Positions 1 to 9,560 of a stretch of DNA of 13,272 bases are shown in pieces. Each line of letters opens with the position of its first letter. Position 1 is the stretch's first letter. The notes under the pieces are model-generated. The model worked only from the letters and a program-made list of their open reading frames with translations, was not told the DNA's origin and did no database searches. Position numbers and translations under genes: made by a program. The DNA is from Pleurotus djamor (taxonomy: Eukaryota; Basidiomycota; Agaricomycetes; Agaricales; Pleurotaceae), in NCBI GenBank assembly GCA_029747585.1, contig JAPEVF010001153.1, positions 1-13,272 on the forward strand, written 5' to 3'.

Positions 1-905
1 AGCGTCAGACTCCGTTGCAGGGGTGTGCATCGAACGAGCCGAGATAAAAGAGTCGTTGTCTGCTGGCGACGTCTGAGTCGTCGGGGACGTAATGGCTCCC
101 TTACTCGATTTCTCAACCGAAGATCCNATTCTTTGGTTTCGTCACAAACCGGAAAACGAGGTACATCTATGGTACGACATCACGGTTTTCAGAACTACGT
201 TCAAAGAGGAGCCTCAGGCGAGCAATTACGCACCCATTTATCATCCCAAGAACCAATCCGCACCCGAATTTCGTATTTAGACAACATGGGGATCTCTCGG
301 ATGAAATGATAGTGCGTTGCTGAAGTGAAGAAGGAATTTGAGTACTTGACACTGAAGGTGACAGAGAGTTGTCTGGGCTTACCTGCAAGGGCAGACCATC
401 CACCGAGTTTGTAGAACAAAGAAAACCATGGAATGGCTGCGTGGAAGCGTGCAGCATCCACAGCCTTCGCGTAACTTGAGTTGGATAGATGAAGATTGAA
501 GTCACTGTCATCGATGCCTATTAAGATATGAGCACTTCCTTAAGGAAGGGCTATGGTGGATCGAGGACACTCACTGACCCATGTGGTGTACTTCACCATT
601 GCCTCTAACGGATTTGCCCCTACGGGTGCCACTGCTTCCCACCATTTAGCATCGAGAGTCTCCTTGAGGCTTCGAGATCTGAAAATCAGTCTCAGTCGGA
701 ATAGACGATATTGGAGGAAGAGGCGTGTAATGGGCCAAAAGACCCTCCCTTGTGACAAGTTAGCAGCCTGACTACTGAGCAACCCCGAGGACTCACAATG
801 CCAGACAAGGGGAAATGACCGGGCGTTCACAAGTAACAGGATGTACAGAAGATACTTGACGAGTGCCGGAAGGAGTTGGACAGTTCTCAACGAGAGCCCG
901 CTCAT
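1..905 (-). CDS. Thioesterase-like protein (THEM6-type, hot-dog fold), C-terminus cut by window edge
   Basis: Five exons on the minus strand: 905-797, 748-575, 517-383, 319-234 and 166 to beyond 1. Introns are 48-67 bases with GT..AG ends. The spliced 223 codons begin MSGLSLRTVQLLPALVKY, followed by a hydrophobic membrane anchor (about residues 12-32) ending in NARSFPLVWH. The hot-dog core follows: HLSNSSYAKAVDAARFH (near residue 103), then HYHFIREIPMLSKYEIRVRI and GSWDDKW, then YLVFRFVTKPK. These blocks are typical of fungal THEM6-like acyl-thioesterase superfamily proteins; no substrate can be read from the sequence. The tail after residue 180 is Ser/Thr-rich and low complexity. An N at 127 shifts the frame; skipping it gives an open frame to the edge, reading it gives an immediate stop. 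An upstream in-frame Met near 956 is possible, but the one at 905 fits better. Confidence 0.8.
127..127. other. Ambiguous base (N) that breaks the thioesterase frame
   Basis: On the minus strand the codons read AAA CCA AAG AAT, then N, then GGA TCT TCG GTT GAG. If N counts as a base, a TGA follows within five codons. If it is dropped, the frame stays open to the window edge with the Ser/Thr-rich tail expected of the family. The N is therefore probably a spurious inserted position. Confidence 0.75.
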
Positions 906-993
906 ATTTGACGGAGAGAGCAAAGATTGCAGGAGATCGAACAGCCTCGTGAGCAATACTTGATGACGACGCCATATCGCAAAGTCGGTGCTT

Positions 994-1001
994 TATTTAT
1001 A
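994..1001 (-). promoter_or_regulatory. Possible TATA box of the thioesterase gene
   Basis: The minus strand reads TATAAATA here, about 90 bases upstream of the chosen ATG at 905. Spacing and orientation suit a core promoter element for the thioesterase-like gene. This rests on the motif and distance only. Confidence 0.4.
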
Positions 1002-2500
1002 GTTCGTGCTCTGTTCAAGGTATCAAGATGAAGCCGAACCGGTAGAAACCCACGCAACGCGTGAGATGATGATACCTTTAGACAATCCTTTCTCCCCAAT
1101 TGAATGTTTTGGGCGTCCCCCCAATGTATACGTCTTTCGGGTCAGCCGTTGGACTTGGATAGAAATCGCCAAGCGCTGGGGACGAGGATGGCTGGGGATC
1201 TAGCACACAAGAATCACGAAGTAGTTCGAACTTTGAAGTTAGATGTAGGGATCATTATGCTCCCGAACAGAGACAGAGGGAGTAGTTGCGATTTCCAGGG
1301 AGGGGGGACATGGTAGCTTTTCTAAGCCAGACAAAATCCTAGGTGACAGCCCGGTCATTTCTTCATGATACACGACTACCGTCCGGGTTAGCCAAGTCAT
1401 AGTTGAACAGCATTCCAGTCCTTCAACGAGGTCCTTTCCATCCTTGTTTGATGCAAACGACGAGGGTATGATGTCGGCGTGAATGATGGCGGTGGCCACA
1501 GTGAGAGTGGGTTCCGAATTAGGAAGGGCTTTCTGATCGAGGTCGACACTAGTGCTGTCGATCACTGACTGTTTGCTTGTCGAGTTCGTCTCTTGACTCC
1601 CTCCCTCTTTTCGCTAGCGAACGGACTTGCGAATGGAACTATCAAACCTTTTTGGACCTTCAACAAATGATTTTCCAACAACTTTACCCTTCTTCTCCAA
1701 GTCGCAACTAAGATTCGGATTCAAATGAACGTCAATCCTTTGCATGAAATCGCCCGCGTTTTCAAGAGAGAATCGAGGCGTATTGCCGTTTTCTGGGTTG
1801 GGTTTTCTCCGCTCAGGCAGCCCTTGCTATGATTTTGAAATTTTGCAGGTTTCTTTGGCACGATGGTGCTCAATGCCGCCCGAAGTCGTCCGAGGCGCTA
1901 CACCAAGGGTCCAGACATGGCATCCGAGCCCCACTGTCACTCATTCCACTCAAAGCTACCAAGTCATATGCCATAATATCCACGAAAGCCTAAGGGTGTC
2001 AATTCATAGGTGCTTCCTATCCGGTTCAGGCCAGTTATCGTCGTTGACATCTTCGGTGTCATGGACAACAGTGAATCAAGGCCAACACGAGGTATAAACT
2101 ATTAACCCGATGGAGAGGACACTGACGCGACGTATGTCCACTTTCCTGACAGTGAACCGCATTTGCTCGACTCCGCGCAATGGTTGGTTTCGGTTGGTCA
2201 GTTAACGTTCATTCTGAGGGTTGCTCGCGCTCTCTTTGTCTGGTACGTCGTCTGGTTGCTCGTTCTCAGGCCCAGTCAGGCCCAGATCAACCTTATCCGG
2301 CTCTATCAGTCTCAAGAGTCTGATTCAAATCCCTCTAAAGACTTTCGACTGCCTTCAAGCCGTGGCGAAGTTTTATCGCTCTGATGATACAGCTTACGCA
2401 GCTTGGTTTCGCATCTGTATAATACAGGGCAACGGAAGTTGAATTCGTCAACGGGAAAACAACTGGCTATCCACACCACCATCATGGTGTTCGAGCGGTT
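1002..2500. other. Gene-poor stretch with no supported gene
   Basis: No open frame here can be tied to a known family or chained into exons with confidence. The longest minus-strand frame (1239-1565, 108 codons) has no recognisable motif. A short plus-strand stretch around 1700-1800 faintly resembles electron-transfer flavoprotein beta but is too weak to call. A perfect 10-base tandem duplication lies at 2266-2285. The stretch may be promoter sequence plus decayed gene or transposon remnants. Confidence 0.4.
2266..2285. repeat. Two-copy 10-base tandem repeat
   Basis: The unit TCAGGCCCAG occurs twice head to tail without mismatch. It is short and probably replication slippage in non-coding DNA. 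Confidence 0.7.
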
Positions 2501-2539
2501 TATCCTATAAAATGCAACGTCGGCGCTGTTCACGAAGCC

Positions 2540-2834
2540 ACTTATGACTGGATTTGGCTGGTGAACGTTGAACACTGAAGAACTCTTCCCTACTGCTTCC
2601 CTGTCGCGTTGGAAAGGGTTACACCGGAAAGGTAAGTTCCTAGCACTTTTGTCTCTGTATCTTTCTCATCAGGATCACTCCAGTCTCTCCATCATGTTTG
2701 TGGCTTCAGATGTCTTCAAAGGCATCATCATTTTCACCTTCTTGGTCCAGACCAAAGGTCTAACACTCGAAGAGATAAACAATAAGTACTTGGAACAATC
2801 GAATCCTAGGAAGTATACCGTATCACCGGCGTGA
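2540..2834 (+). pseudogene. Decayed C-terminal fragment of an MFS sugar transporter
   Basis: Several landmarks of the sugar-porter family appear in the right order but in broken frames. YDWIWLVN resembles the segment before the loop; EELFPT matches the PAEIFPT/ELFPT loop after transmembrane helix 10; ITPVS follows a plausible intron (GTAAGT at 2630 to CAG ending about 2672); then comes FVASDVFKGIIIFTF, a last-helix-like stretch, and TKGLTLEEINNKYLEQ, the classic post-helix-12 motif of the family, ending at a TGA. The parts lie in different frames, a TGA interrupts the first, and the upstream transporter body (the GRR motifs and earlier helices) was not found. The product would have been a plasma-membrane hexose/polyol carrier. 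A real but wrongly sequenced gene is less likely because so much is missing. Confidence 0.5.
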
Positions 2835-3240
2835 ACATTAACCAGTCGATATGGAAACACAATATCTACCATGTAGTTTTACGTGGCTCTCGTTGACACA
2901 AAAATACTCTTTTTATGATACGTCCAACGTCGGTGCTTGCATCCTTACTCGGGTGCACAAATAGGCCATGGTAAATGGTGCTCCATGATGATGATCTCCC
3001 CGCTGCCCAGGGTTCTGCGAAATAACAGGTGCAAACAGATGGCCTCACTGCCCAATCCGCTCTGCCAATTCCCATTTACGCCATCCCACACGACCGACTC
3101 TTTCCCCTCGATTTCCTCGATTTTATCCTCAACGTGCACCAGCAGTGGCCCAAAAGCGACCTTGATCACCAGTTTCCTGTCTTTTTCTACCTTTTGGCCT
3201 CTGATTCTGCGCAGTTGAGAAGAGGAAGTGTAAGGGAATA
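2835..3240. promoter_or_regulatory. Upstream region of the PP2C gene
   Basis: About 400 bases without a supported gene. The part from about 3075 to 3200 is pyrimidine-rich on the plus strand (runs such as TTTCCCCTCGATTTCCTCG), as is common in fungal promoters near the transcription start. I see no clear TATA box. It probably holds the promoter and 5' leader of the phosphatase starting at 3241. Confidence 0.35.
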
Positions 3241-5322
3241 ATGGTTCGTCCTTGTCTTGGATTTCCTGGCTCGTTTTCGTGTCCTCGAGCCCAGTCCATG
3301 CTCATTTCATTCCGCTTCTTGTAGGGTCAAATATTGTCATCGCCGGGTCCGTAGTGTCGTATTTCACTCCGCAGGACCATCTACTCACATCTGGAACGCA
3401 CAGTCACCACGAAAAAAGACCGAGGCGGGCGGGAACGACAAATATGTTTATTCTGTGTCTGAGATGCAAGGATGGCGGATAAGTGAGTCGACCATCAGGG
3501 TTTCTGCGGCTTATCTTACCGGTGGATCATAGCTATGGAAGATGCACACGCCGCGCTTTTACAGCTTGAGGAAAATGAGGAGAAGGTTAACACGTTCTTC
3601 GCTGTGTATGATGGTCATGGTGGTGCGCCTACACCTCTTTCTGTCGATTTGTCGTGGGGATTGAGCCCATATTCAAGGCAGCACTGTTGCTCGCTTTGCC
3701 GGTCAAAATGTACATCGCCGGCTTGTTACCGAAGAAGCGTTTAAGGAAGGCCAATACGAACTTGCATTGAAGAAGGCGTTCATCGGGACTGACGAGGATC
3801 TACTTGCTAGTTCGTCATTTGCCCAGCATACGCCGCTGCTATTGATGACATCTTGACTAGATCCTGCCCACGCTCGGGATCCCTCTGGATGCACGGCTGT
3901 CGCTGCGCTACTGACGCATGACAAGAAGATCTATGTTGTGCGTTCACCGCCGTCCATTTACACATCGATGCCTCCTCATCACTGCAACTTAGGCCAATGC
4001 AGGGGACTCTCGATCTGTCATTAGTGTGAAGGGACAAGTTAAACCATTAAGCTTCGACCACAAGCCTACTAGCATAAGTGCGTCTCTAGCCCATCTCCCT
4101 TATCGATTGAAGCTTAACCTATCCCAGCCGAGAGGGCGCGTATCACTGAAGCCGGTGGATACGTCGAGTTTGGTCGGGTTAACGGTAAGGTTGTCACCTA
4201 CCCTTGCCATCGCATTTTCGTTGAGGCTCCCTCAGGCAACCTTGCACTATCCCGTGCGCTCGGTGACTTCACCTACAAGAAAAATTATTCGCTGGGTCCC
4301 GAAAAGCAGGTAATCACTGCAGATCCGGATATTACTTGCCATGAAATAACCGATGAAGATGAATTCCTTGTCCTTGCATGCGACGGTAGGCTCCCTCCAG
4401 TCCTTATGTCTCTATTTACTCAAAGTTTTCCCCCTCTCTAAAGGCATATGGGATTGTCTGACATCCCAACAAGTCGTGGACTTCATTCGGTATCAAGTTT
4501 CTGAGGGCGTATCCCTGGAAGAGATAGGAGAGAAGATGTGCGATCATTGTCTGGCCCCGGACACCTCTTCGGGAACCGGCGTTGGCTGTGACAACATGAC
4601 TGTGCTCATCGTCGCACTGCTCCAAGGACGCACAAAAGAAGAGTGGTATAGCTGGATCAAGGACAGAGTGCAGAAAAAAATATGGCTACGAAACTCCCAC
4701 TTCCCTCCCCCAACTTTACTCACAAAGTCGCCTACTGTCCTTCGACGCTCGACGCGAAGCCCAGGCACAACGAGAACGAGAACGCCAGCGAAACAAGGAC
4801 GAAGGGTTCGATGATGATGGTACTGGATCATTCCTCGTCAACCCACTTAGCGGATTCGCGCGAGTGCTTGGCAGTAATGGCGGTATTTCTTTCCATCCCG
4901 ACTCCAGCATCATGACCGACAACGGCCCATTGATGTTTGTTGATAATGACGATGATGAAGATGACGACGACGACCCAGGGAGGTCATTCTTTAGTGAAAC
5001 CTTGGGCATTGGACGGTCAGAATCCCCCGATCCCACTCGTGCCTTGAAAGCCAAAATTGACGAGCTCGAGCTTAGCATGCGCGAAGTTATGGACGACGCT
5101 TCTATGGAAGAAGAAGAAGAAGACGAATCCGCACCTCCGTCAACGAACGGTACCCTTCAAGGCGAAGCACCACCTTCGCCCAAGGAATCACCCAATGGCC
5201 TCCCCAATGGCACTGCCTCTCCAGTCGAGCAGTTGAAGTCAGAACCAGGGGGCGATTCACCTGCGCCTGTTACCAAGCTTGAAGGACTTATGGACAAGAG
5301 CGAGGACCCAAGCAAGGGTTGA
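3241..5322 (+). CDS. Protein phosphatase 2C (PPM family, Ptc2/Ptc3-like)
   Basis: A Mg/Mn-dependent Ser/Thr phosphatase; yeast relatives dampen stress-MAPK and checkpoint signalling. Ten exons: 3241-3243 (ATG only), 3325-3346, 3404-3482, 3533-3622, 3678-3809, 3861-3937, 3993-4077, 4128-4184, 4236-4385, 4444-5322; introns are 50-81 bases. The protein starts MGQILSSP, a family hallmark and potential N-myristoylation site. Motifs follow in order: GWRITMEDAH (31-40), VYDGHGG (metal-binding Asp, about 59-65), ANAGDSRSV (135-143), [18 protein letters not shown] (180-193), LACDGIWDCL (228-237) and [13 protein letters not shown]. The C-terminal tail is acidic (runs of Asp near 4950-4975, Glu near 5110-5125). 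Two A-runs, 3412-3417 and 4674-4680, each carry one base too many; removing one from each gives 523 residues in frame. As given, the gene is frameshifted twice. Confidence 0.9.
3412..3417 (+). other. A6 run with one extra base in PP2C exon 3
   Basis: With the 57-base intron 3347-3403, exon 3 reads GTC ACC ACG and then six A's. The conserved downstream frame ([14 protein letters not shown]) needs five. The only splice choice that avoids the frameshift uses AG at 3373-3374 and makes an implausible 28-base intron. Confidence 0.65.
4674..4680 (+). other. A7 run with one extra base in PP2C exon 10
   Basis: Upstream the frame gives [15 protein letters not shown]. Downstream the conserved frame resumes one base later with [15 protein letters not shown] and stays open to the TGA at 5320-5322. 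With six A's the two halves join directly. No plausible intron covers the shift. Confidence 0.8.
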
Positions 5323-5590
5323 CTAGCCTCTGCATGTATTTCACTAACGTTCGCTTTGTTTCTTTTGATACCATTATTCTGGGTTCCAGAGGTCCTTCGC
5401 GGTCAATCTATCTATTAACGGCGGCTCTCTCTCTCTCTCAACTTCCACAACTGTAGTGTAATGTTCTCAAGCATAGACGGTTTCCGTACATAATTCATGC
5501 AAGTTCCGTGTTGCAATGTGTAGTTCACAATTGTATGTATGTAGGCATGCTTGCAGTCTGTACTATCCCTCATATTCTGCTTTCCTTCCT
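5323..5590. other. Convergent spacer between the PP2C and NUDCD1-like genes
   Basis: Both flanking genes end into this 268-base spacer, so it should hold both 3' untranslated regions and polyadenylation signals. It includes a short (CT)n microsatellite at 5425-5439 and AT-rich stretches. I see no gene. Confidence 0.5.
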
Positions 5591-7543
5591 CTATATTATA
5601 TTTGCCACCACTACCAACTCATTCTCCGTGAGACATAAGATAACGTTTTGCGACTCCGTTTTGAGAGCGCAGACACCAAGAAGAGACCCAGCGTCGCCCT
5701 CGCTGATTTTGAGGACTGATTGTTTCGCCCACTGCTCCAACAGACTGCACGATTGATATATGTAAACGTTCCCTCCTCTGTCGCCGGATCCATTTTCGAA
5801 GGCAAACGCAGCTTTGTATGGAATATGGTAAGTAAACCGCGTGTCTTGTTTTGAAGCCAGGACGAAAGACAAGGCCGAGAATGTGGAGATGTGCTCCCAA
5901 GATGCGGGTGAGGAGGTGCTGAGAGCGAAGAGTGTCCCATCGACGTGCGTTTTGGTGACAAGGGATGGAATCTGCGATTCTTGGGCACCGGGGAAGGGGG
6001 TTGCCAAAACGACGAAAGGCGATTGGGTAGAGCTTGTAGCCCATGGGGGAGTGATGCCATCGTCAGCAACCCAAGAGACGATGGCCTGTCGACCAACTGA
6101 AGAATCCACTTCTTCGTCCATCTCTCCTTCGGCGAGGCTGGGCATGCCTTTTCCTAGCCCCAAACCACTGGCATCCTCGCCACTGATCAACGCGGCAGTG
6201 TACTTTTCCAAAGACTCGCGGATGGCCCAAAGCTCGGAGGGGTCAAGCGTCTCTGGAACGTCTAAATTGGAGTCTCCCGGCTGACCGCTCGAAGCGAAGA
6301 CGTGCATCCATTTCAGTCCTTCTTGTTGTTTATCAAGGTGCAACGTGAGGATTCCATAAGCTCTATCCCCTTCTTTGTCCCATGTCCAGAAGCTAGATGA
6401 GGGAGATATGGAATCCCAGAGATTTTGGGCTGAATAGTGGGGAAGTGGGAGAGGTGTCGATTCGTTCGTTGTGACATGGAGCGTAACAGTTCGAGGTGAG
6501 AAATTGACCCGGATGTCGGATTTGTTGGTTGAGGAGGGTAGAGGGAACGCGACCGTTACAGAGTCCGGAGATTGGGTCCAAGAATACGGAGGGGGCTTCT
6601 CAGGAAGTTGAGGGTCTGCATCCATTTGCTCATCAGCTTGTGGGATCGGTGCAATTTCATCCGCGGAAGGGGTGTAAGAGGGCTCTTTCGGCGCATCAGC
6701 CGGACGATAGGTGGAAGAACCCAGCAAGAGGAAAGCACTTCGTTCGGCAGAATGGGCAACATACATCGGGACATCGTCGCCACGCCTACGCCACAAAACT
6801 TGCATGGGGGTAATCTGATCTGGGTCCTCACTTATTGGAAAGGAGAAAGTCACACCCCAGATATCAAATTCGACGTGAACGTTGCGGTTCTTGGGTGGAG
6901 TGGCGATATCGGAAGGGGTGAGTTCAGTATAATGACGTGAAGATAGAACGAGCGTGACGGTCGATCCGGACATCAGAGCGACTTCGTGGATTTTGAAAGG
7001 CACTGGATCTGACAGGGATTCTGGGGCAGAAGGTAGGATGAAAGTACCAAGTAAGGTGGCATATTCATCAGTGGTATCCAGGATGTAGAGGGAACCATGG
7101 CCATCCGAGACAAATACAAGACTGGAGGTGAGAAATGTAGCAGAGGGATATTCGCTCTGACGAATCTCGCTTTCCTGTGTGGTAAGCGGCGTTGGGATCT
7201 CAAATACTGCTCGAAAGGACGGTTCGAGGTTTTCCTACTTATTCACGAATTAGATATTGAACATTGACCTTTGGGATGTAAATCATACCCCAGATATCTC
7301 GACCAAGATGACTCTGCCCTGTGCATCTACGTACAGAGCGCGGCTACCATCTCTAGCGACCGTGAGGTGATTATGGGAAATGCGACTCTGGACTTCGTGA
7401 AAAGACAGAGGCAATCGACCAGACACTGTCGACTGAGTCGCGATGTATTGAAGCCTGTGTCTTGCGACGCATTCTTCCTGGGGAATCGGGTCAAGTCGAT
7501 ATCCCTCGAATTTTGAGTTGATGAGAGCGCGATTTGGTTCCAT
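5591..7543 (-). CDS. NudC domain-containing protein 1-like (CS domain)
   Basis: Two exons, 7543-7289 and 7234-5591, with a 54-base intron (GTATGA..TAG) in phase 0, giving 632 residues. The start MEPNRALINSKFEGYRLDP and the following QSTVSGRLPLSF and SHNHLTVARDGSRALYVD match the N-terminal region of NUDCD1/CML66-like proteins. A beta-rich region follows (VFVSDGHGSLYILDTTDEYA), probably propeller-like. A CS/p23-type domain starts near residue 300 (PPPYSWTQSPDSVTVAFPLP) and includes DIRVNFSPRTVTLHV and WTWDKEGDRAYGILTLHL. The C-terminal half resembles the rest of the family, ending NVILCLTENELVVVANII. NudC-family proteins work as HSP90-associated co-chaperones for propeller proteins. Human NUDCD1 is about 580 residues, so the length fits. 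The frame is intact. Confidence 0.85.
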
Positions 7544-7911
7544 CTGTAAATAAAGGGCCAAGGTATAAGTTACGAGGATGCAAGCCCCTGAATAAACGCT
7601 TTGGGACTTGCCCGACACGGTCATCGCCCAGCCTATTCACACACGACACGCGAGCTACCAAAGTCTACCAGGATGACCGTTTTCACTAGCACACATGTCA
7701 GAATTACATGGAACAAAGGAACTCACCAAGAAATCATCCAAGCAACGATTCACTAGCAGGAACAAAGCAAGATGGCGCACAAAGAAGTAGGTATTTACTT
7801 GAAAAAGCCACCGTTGAGCCACTGGCCTGAAATTCGTATAATAGGCTCACCTCGCGATTGATAAAGGCCGTCATCTCTATCGTCGAACTTCCGTATTCAC
7901 TTTCTGCCTCT
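7544..7911. promoter_or_regulatory. Divergent promoter region between the NUDCD1-like and amidohydrolase genes
   Basis: The two genes start away from each other and share this spacer of about 370 bases. It should contain both promoters and leaders. I see no clear TATA box and no supported gene. Confidence 0.4.
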
Positions 7912-9560
7912 ATGGTCGCGCTGTATACTCCCCCAAGTCTTGTGGATAACCAAGGACTCAATGCTGGGACGTCCCGGAAACCCAACCTAGTTATAACAAA
8001 TGTTCGCCTGCCACATTCAGATCCAGTCAAAGCGAAGCGTCTTTGGAAAGTCGAGTGTCGCGGCGGACGGGTGTCAAAGGTCTCCGATATGCAAGACGGA
8101 TTCAAAGTTACCTCTGAGAGGTACTATTGCTTTGATTGCAAGGGGGCCTTCATGTTACCTGCGTGCGTGTCTGTGACTTTCTATCCGCCGGATCTCTGGC
8201 TGACTGTTCTCTCAAAGATTGTGCCACCCTCATATTCACCTGGACAAATGCTTCATCATGTCCAAGTGTGGACATTTGGACAAAGGGTAAGCATGTATCA
8301 CCATCCCCCGTTGATACCTCTTTGAAAGCCGGCCACAGAGATTTTGAAGAGGCTATGACACTTACCGACCAAGCCAAAGCTAGCTTTGACAAGAAGGATT
8401 TGTACTCTCGCGGCGCGCGGCTTATCGTCGAAAGCGTCGAAGCTGGTGTAACTTCAATGCGTGCGCATGTTGAAGTTGATACCACGGTCGGCCTCACATG
8501 TGTCGACGTCGGTCTGCAGCTAAGACGGAACTTTCGACCGATCTGCGACGTTCAGATTGCAGGTGAGTATACTTACACCTTGTTGACAGAATCCAGCAAC
8601 TCACTCAGGCGTTCTTTCCTGTAGCCTTTGCGCAGAACCCTCTGTTCTCTGACGCGTCGGGCGATACCCCTGGTGCCAACTACGATCGACTCAAAGAGGC
8701 CGCCATCCTCGATGGTGTCACGGTCGTTGGGTCTGCTCCCTACGTGGAGAAAACACTCACCCAGATGAAACGCAACATCCAACTCGTCCTGTCCCTCGCA
8801 GTTGAACACGGACTTAACGTCGACTTTCATCTCGACTACAACATCAATCCTGATTCAGAACCTCTCATCTACGAAGTCATTGACCAAGCTCGATGTAATC
8901 GTTACTGGACACAAACTTACAAAGGCGTCCCTCGACCTCGTATCACAATAGGCCATGCTTCGAGACTCCAACTGTTCCCAGCGAACCAATGGCGCGATTT
9001 GAAGGCGGAGATCGGTGATTTGCCTATCAGTATCGTTGGCCTACCCCAATCAGACATGTACATGCTTGGACGTTTAGACCAACACAAGCCTCTTGGTGCG
9101 CCGAGGAGTACTTTACGAGTTCCCCAGATCGAGAGAGAATATGGTATCCGTGTGGCCATGGGAGTCAACAACGTCGATAACCCATTCACACCTCAAGGTT
9201 CCTTGGACCCCTTATCTCTATGTACCTTTGGCGTTGCGGTATTCCAGACTGCTACTACGGAAGATATCAGCATATTAGCCGTATGTTATCATTCCTTTTC
9301 CTCTGCTACTTGTTCTCATTTTCTATATCCTCCCAGCGTTCTGTTACCACCACGTCAAGGTTAGCAATAGCCAGTGAAGAGAACCACAAAACCCTTTTCC
9401 CCTCCCGGTTGGATCCAGCCGACTTCGTCATCCTACACGACAACTTTGACCTGCAATCCGCGATTCTCTGTCCAAGCTACGACAGAACTACCATTCGAGC
9501 CGGCCAAATCGTCGCTCGGCGTAAAACCAACCGGTGGAACATTGGAGTCGGTGAGGCTAA
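7912..9560 (+). CDS. Amidohydrolase, cytosine-deaminase-like (metallo-dependent hydrolase)
   Basis: Exons 7912-8162, 8218-8286, 8339-8562, 8625-9280 and from 9337; introns are 52-62 bases. The first four exons give exactly 400 codons. NLVITNVRLPHSD (from residue 25) is the usual N-terminal beta segment. LPALCHPHIHLDKC (82-95) carries the metal-binding His-x-His. Then come LIVESVEAGVTSMRAHVEVD (His150), VDFHLDYN (His250), ITIGHASRL (His292) and GVNNVDNPFTPQGSLDPLSL (361-380), and finally SVTTTSRLAI and DPADFVILH of the closing beta region. Family members hydrolyse ring amide or amine bonds; the substrate is unknown. The stop is uncertain: similarity fades after ARRKTNRWNIG (about 9543), yet the frame stays open to TGA 9895-9897. 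The end given is the last base before the next candidate ATG. The start at 7912 is the only in-frame ATG near the first conserved motif. Confidence 0.75.

Noticed and set aside
92..280. Plus-strand frame starting MAPLLDFSTED
   Set aside because: It is antisense to exons 4 and 5 of the minus-strand thioesterase, whose conserved motifs and splice sites explain the same bases better.
1239..1565. Minus-strand open frame of 108 codons
   Set aside because: No recognisable motif, no splice partner and no conserved start context; it may be chance in a gene-poor stretch.
2445..2576. Frame with a His cluster (GYPHHHHGVRAV) before the transporter relic
   Set aside because: Short, with a stop just upstream and no family resemblance; probably chance or part of the decayed transporter.
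3375..3403. Alternative PP2C exon using AG at 3373-3374, which would avoid the A6 frameshift
   Set aside because: It needs a 28-base intron, far below the 48-81 bases seen throughout, and inserts residues not expected at the family's N-terminus.
5425..5439. CT microsatellite as a possible functional element
   Set aside because: Short simple repeat in a convergent 3' spacer; nothing suggests a role.
5841..6284. Plus-strand frame of 147 codons
   Set aside because: It is the antisense shadow of the long NUDCD1-like exon.
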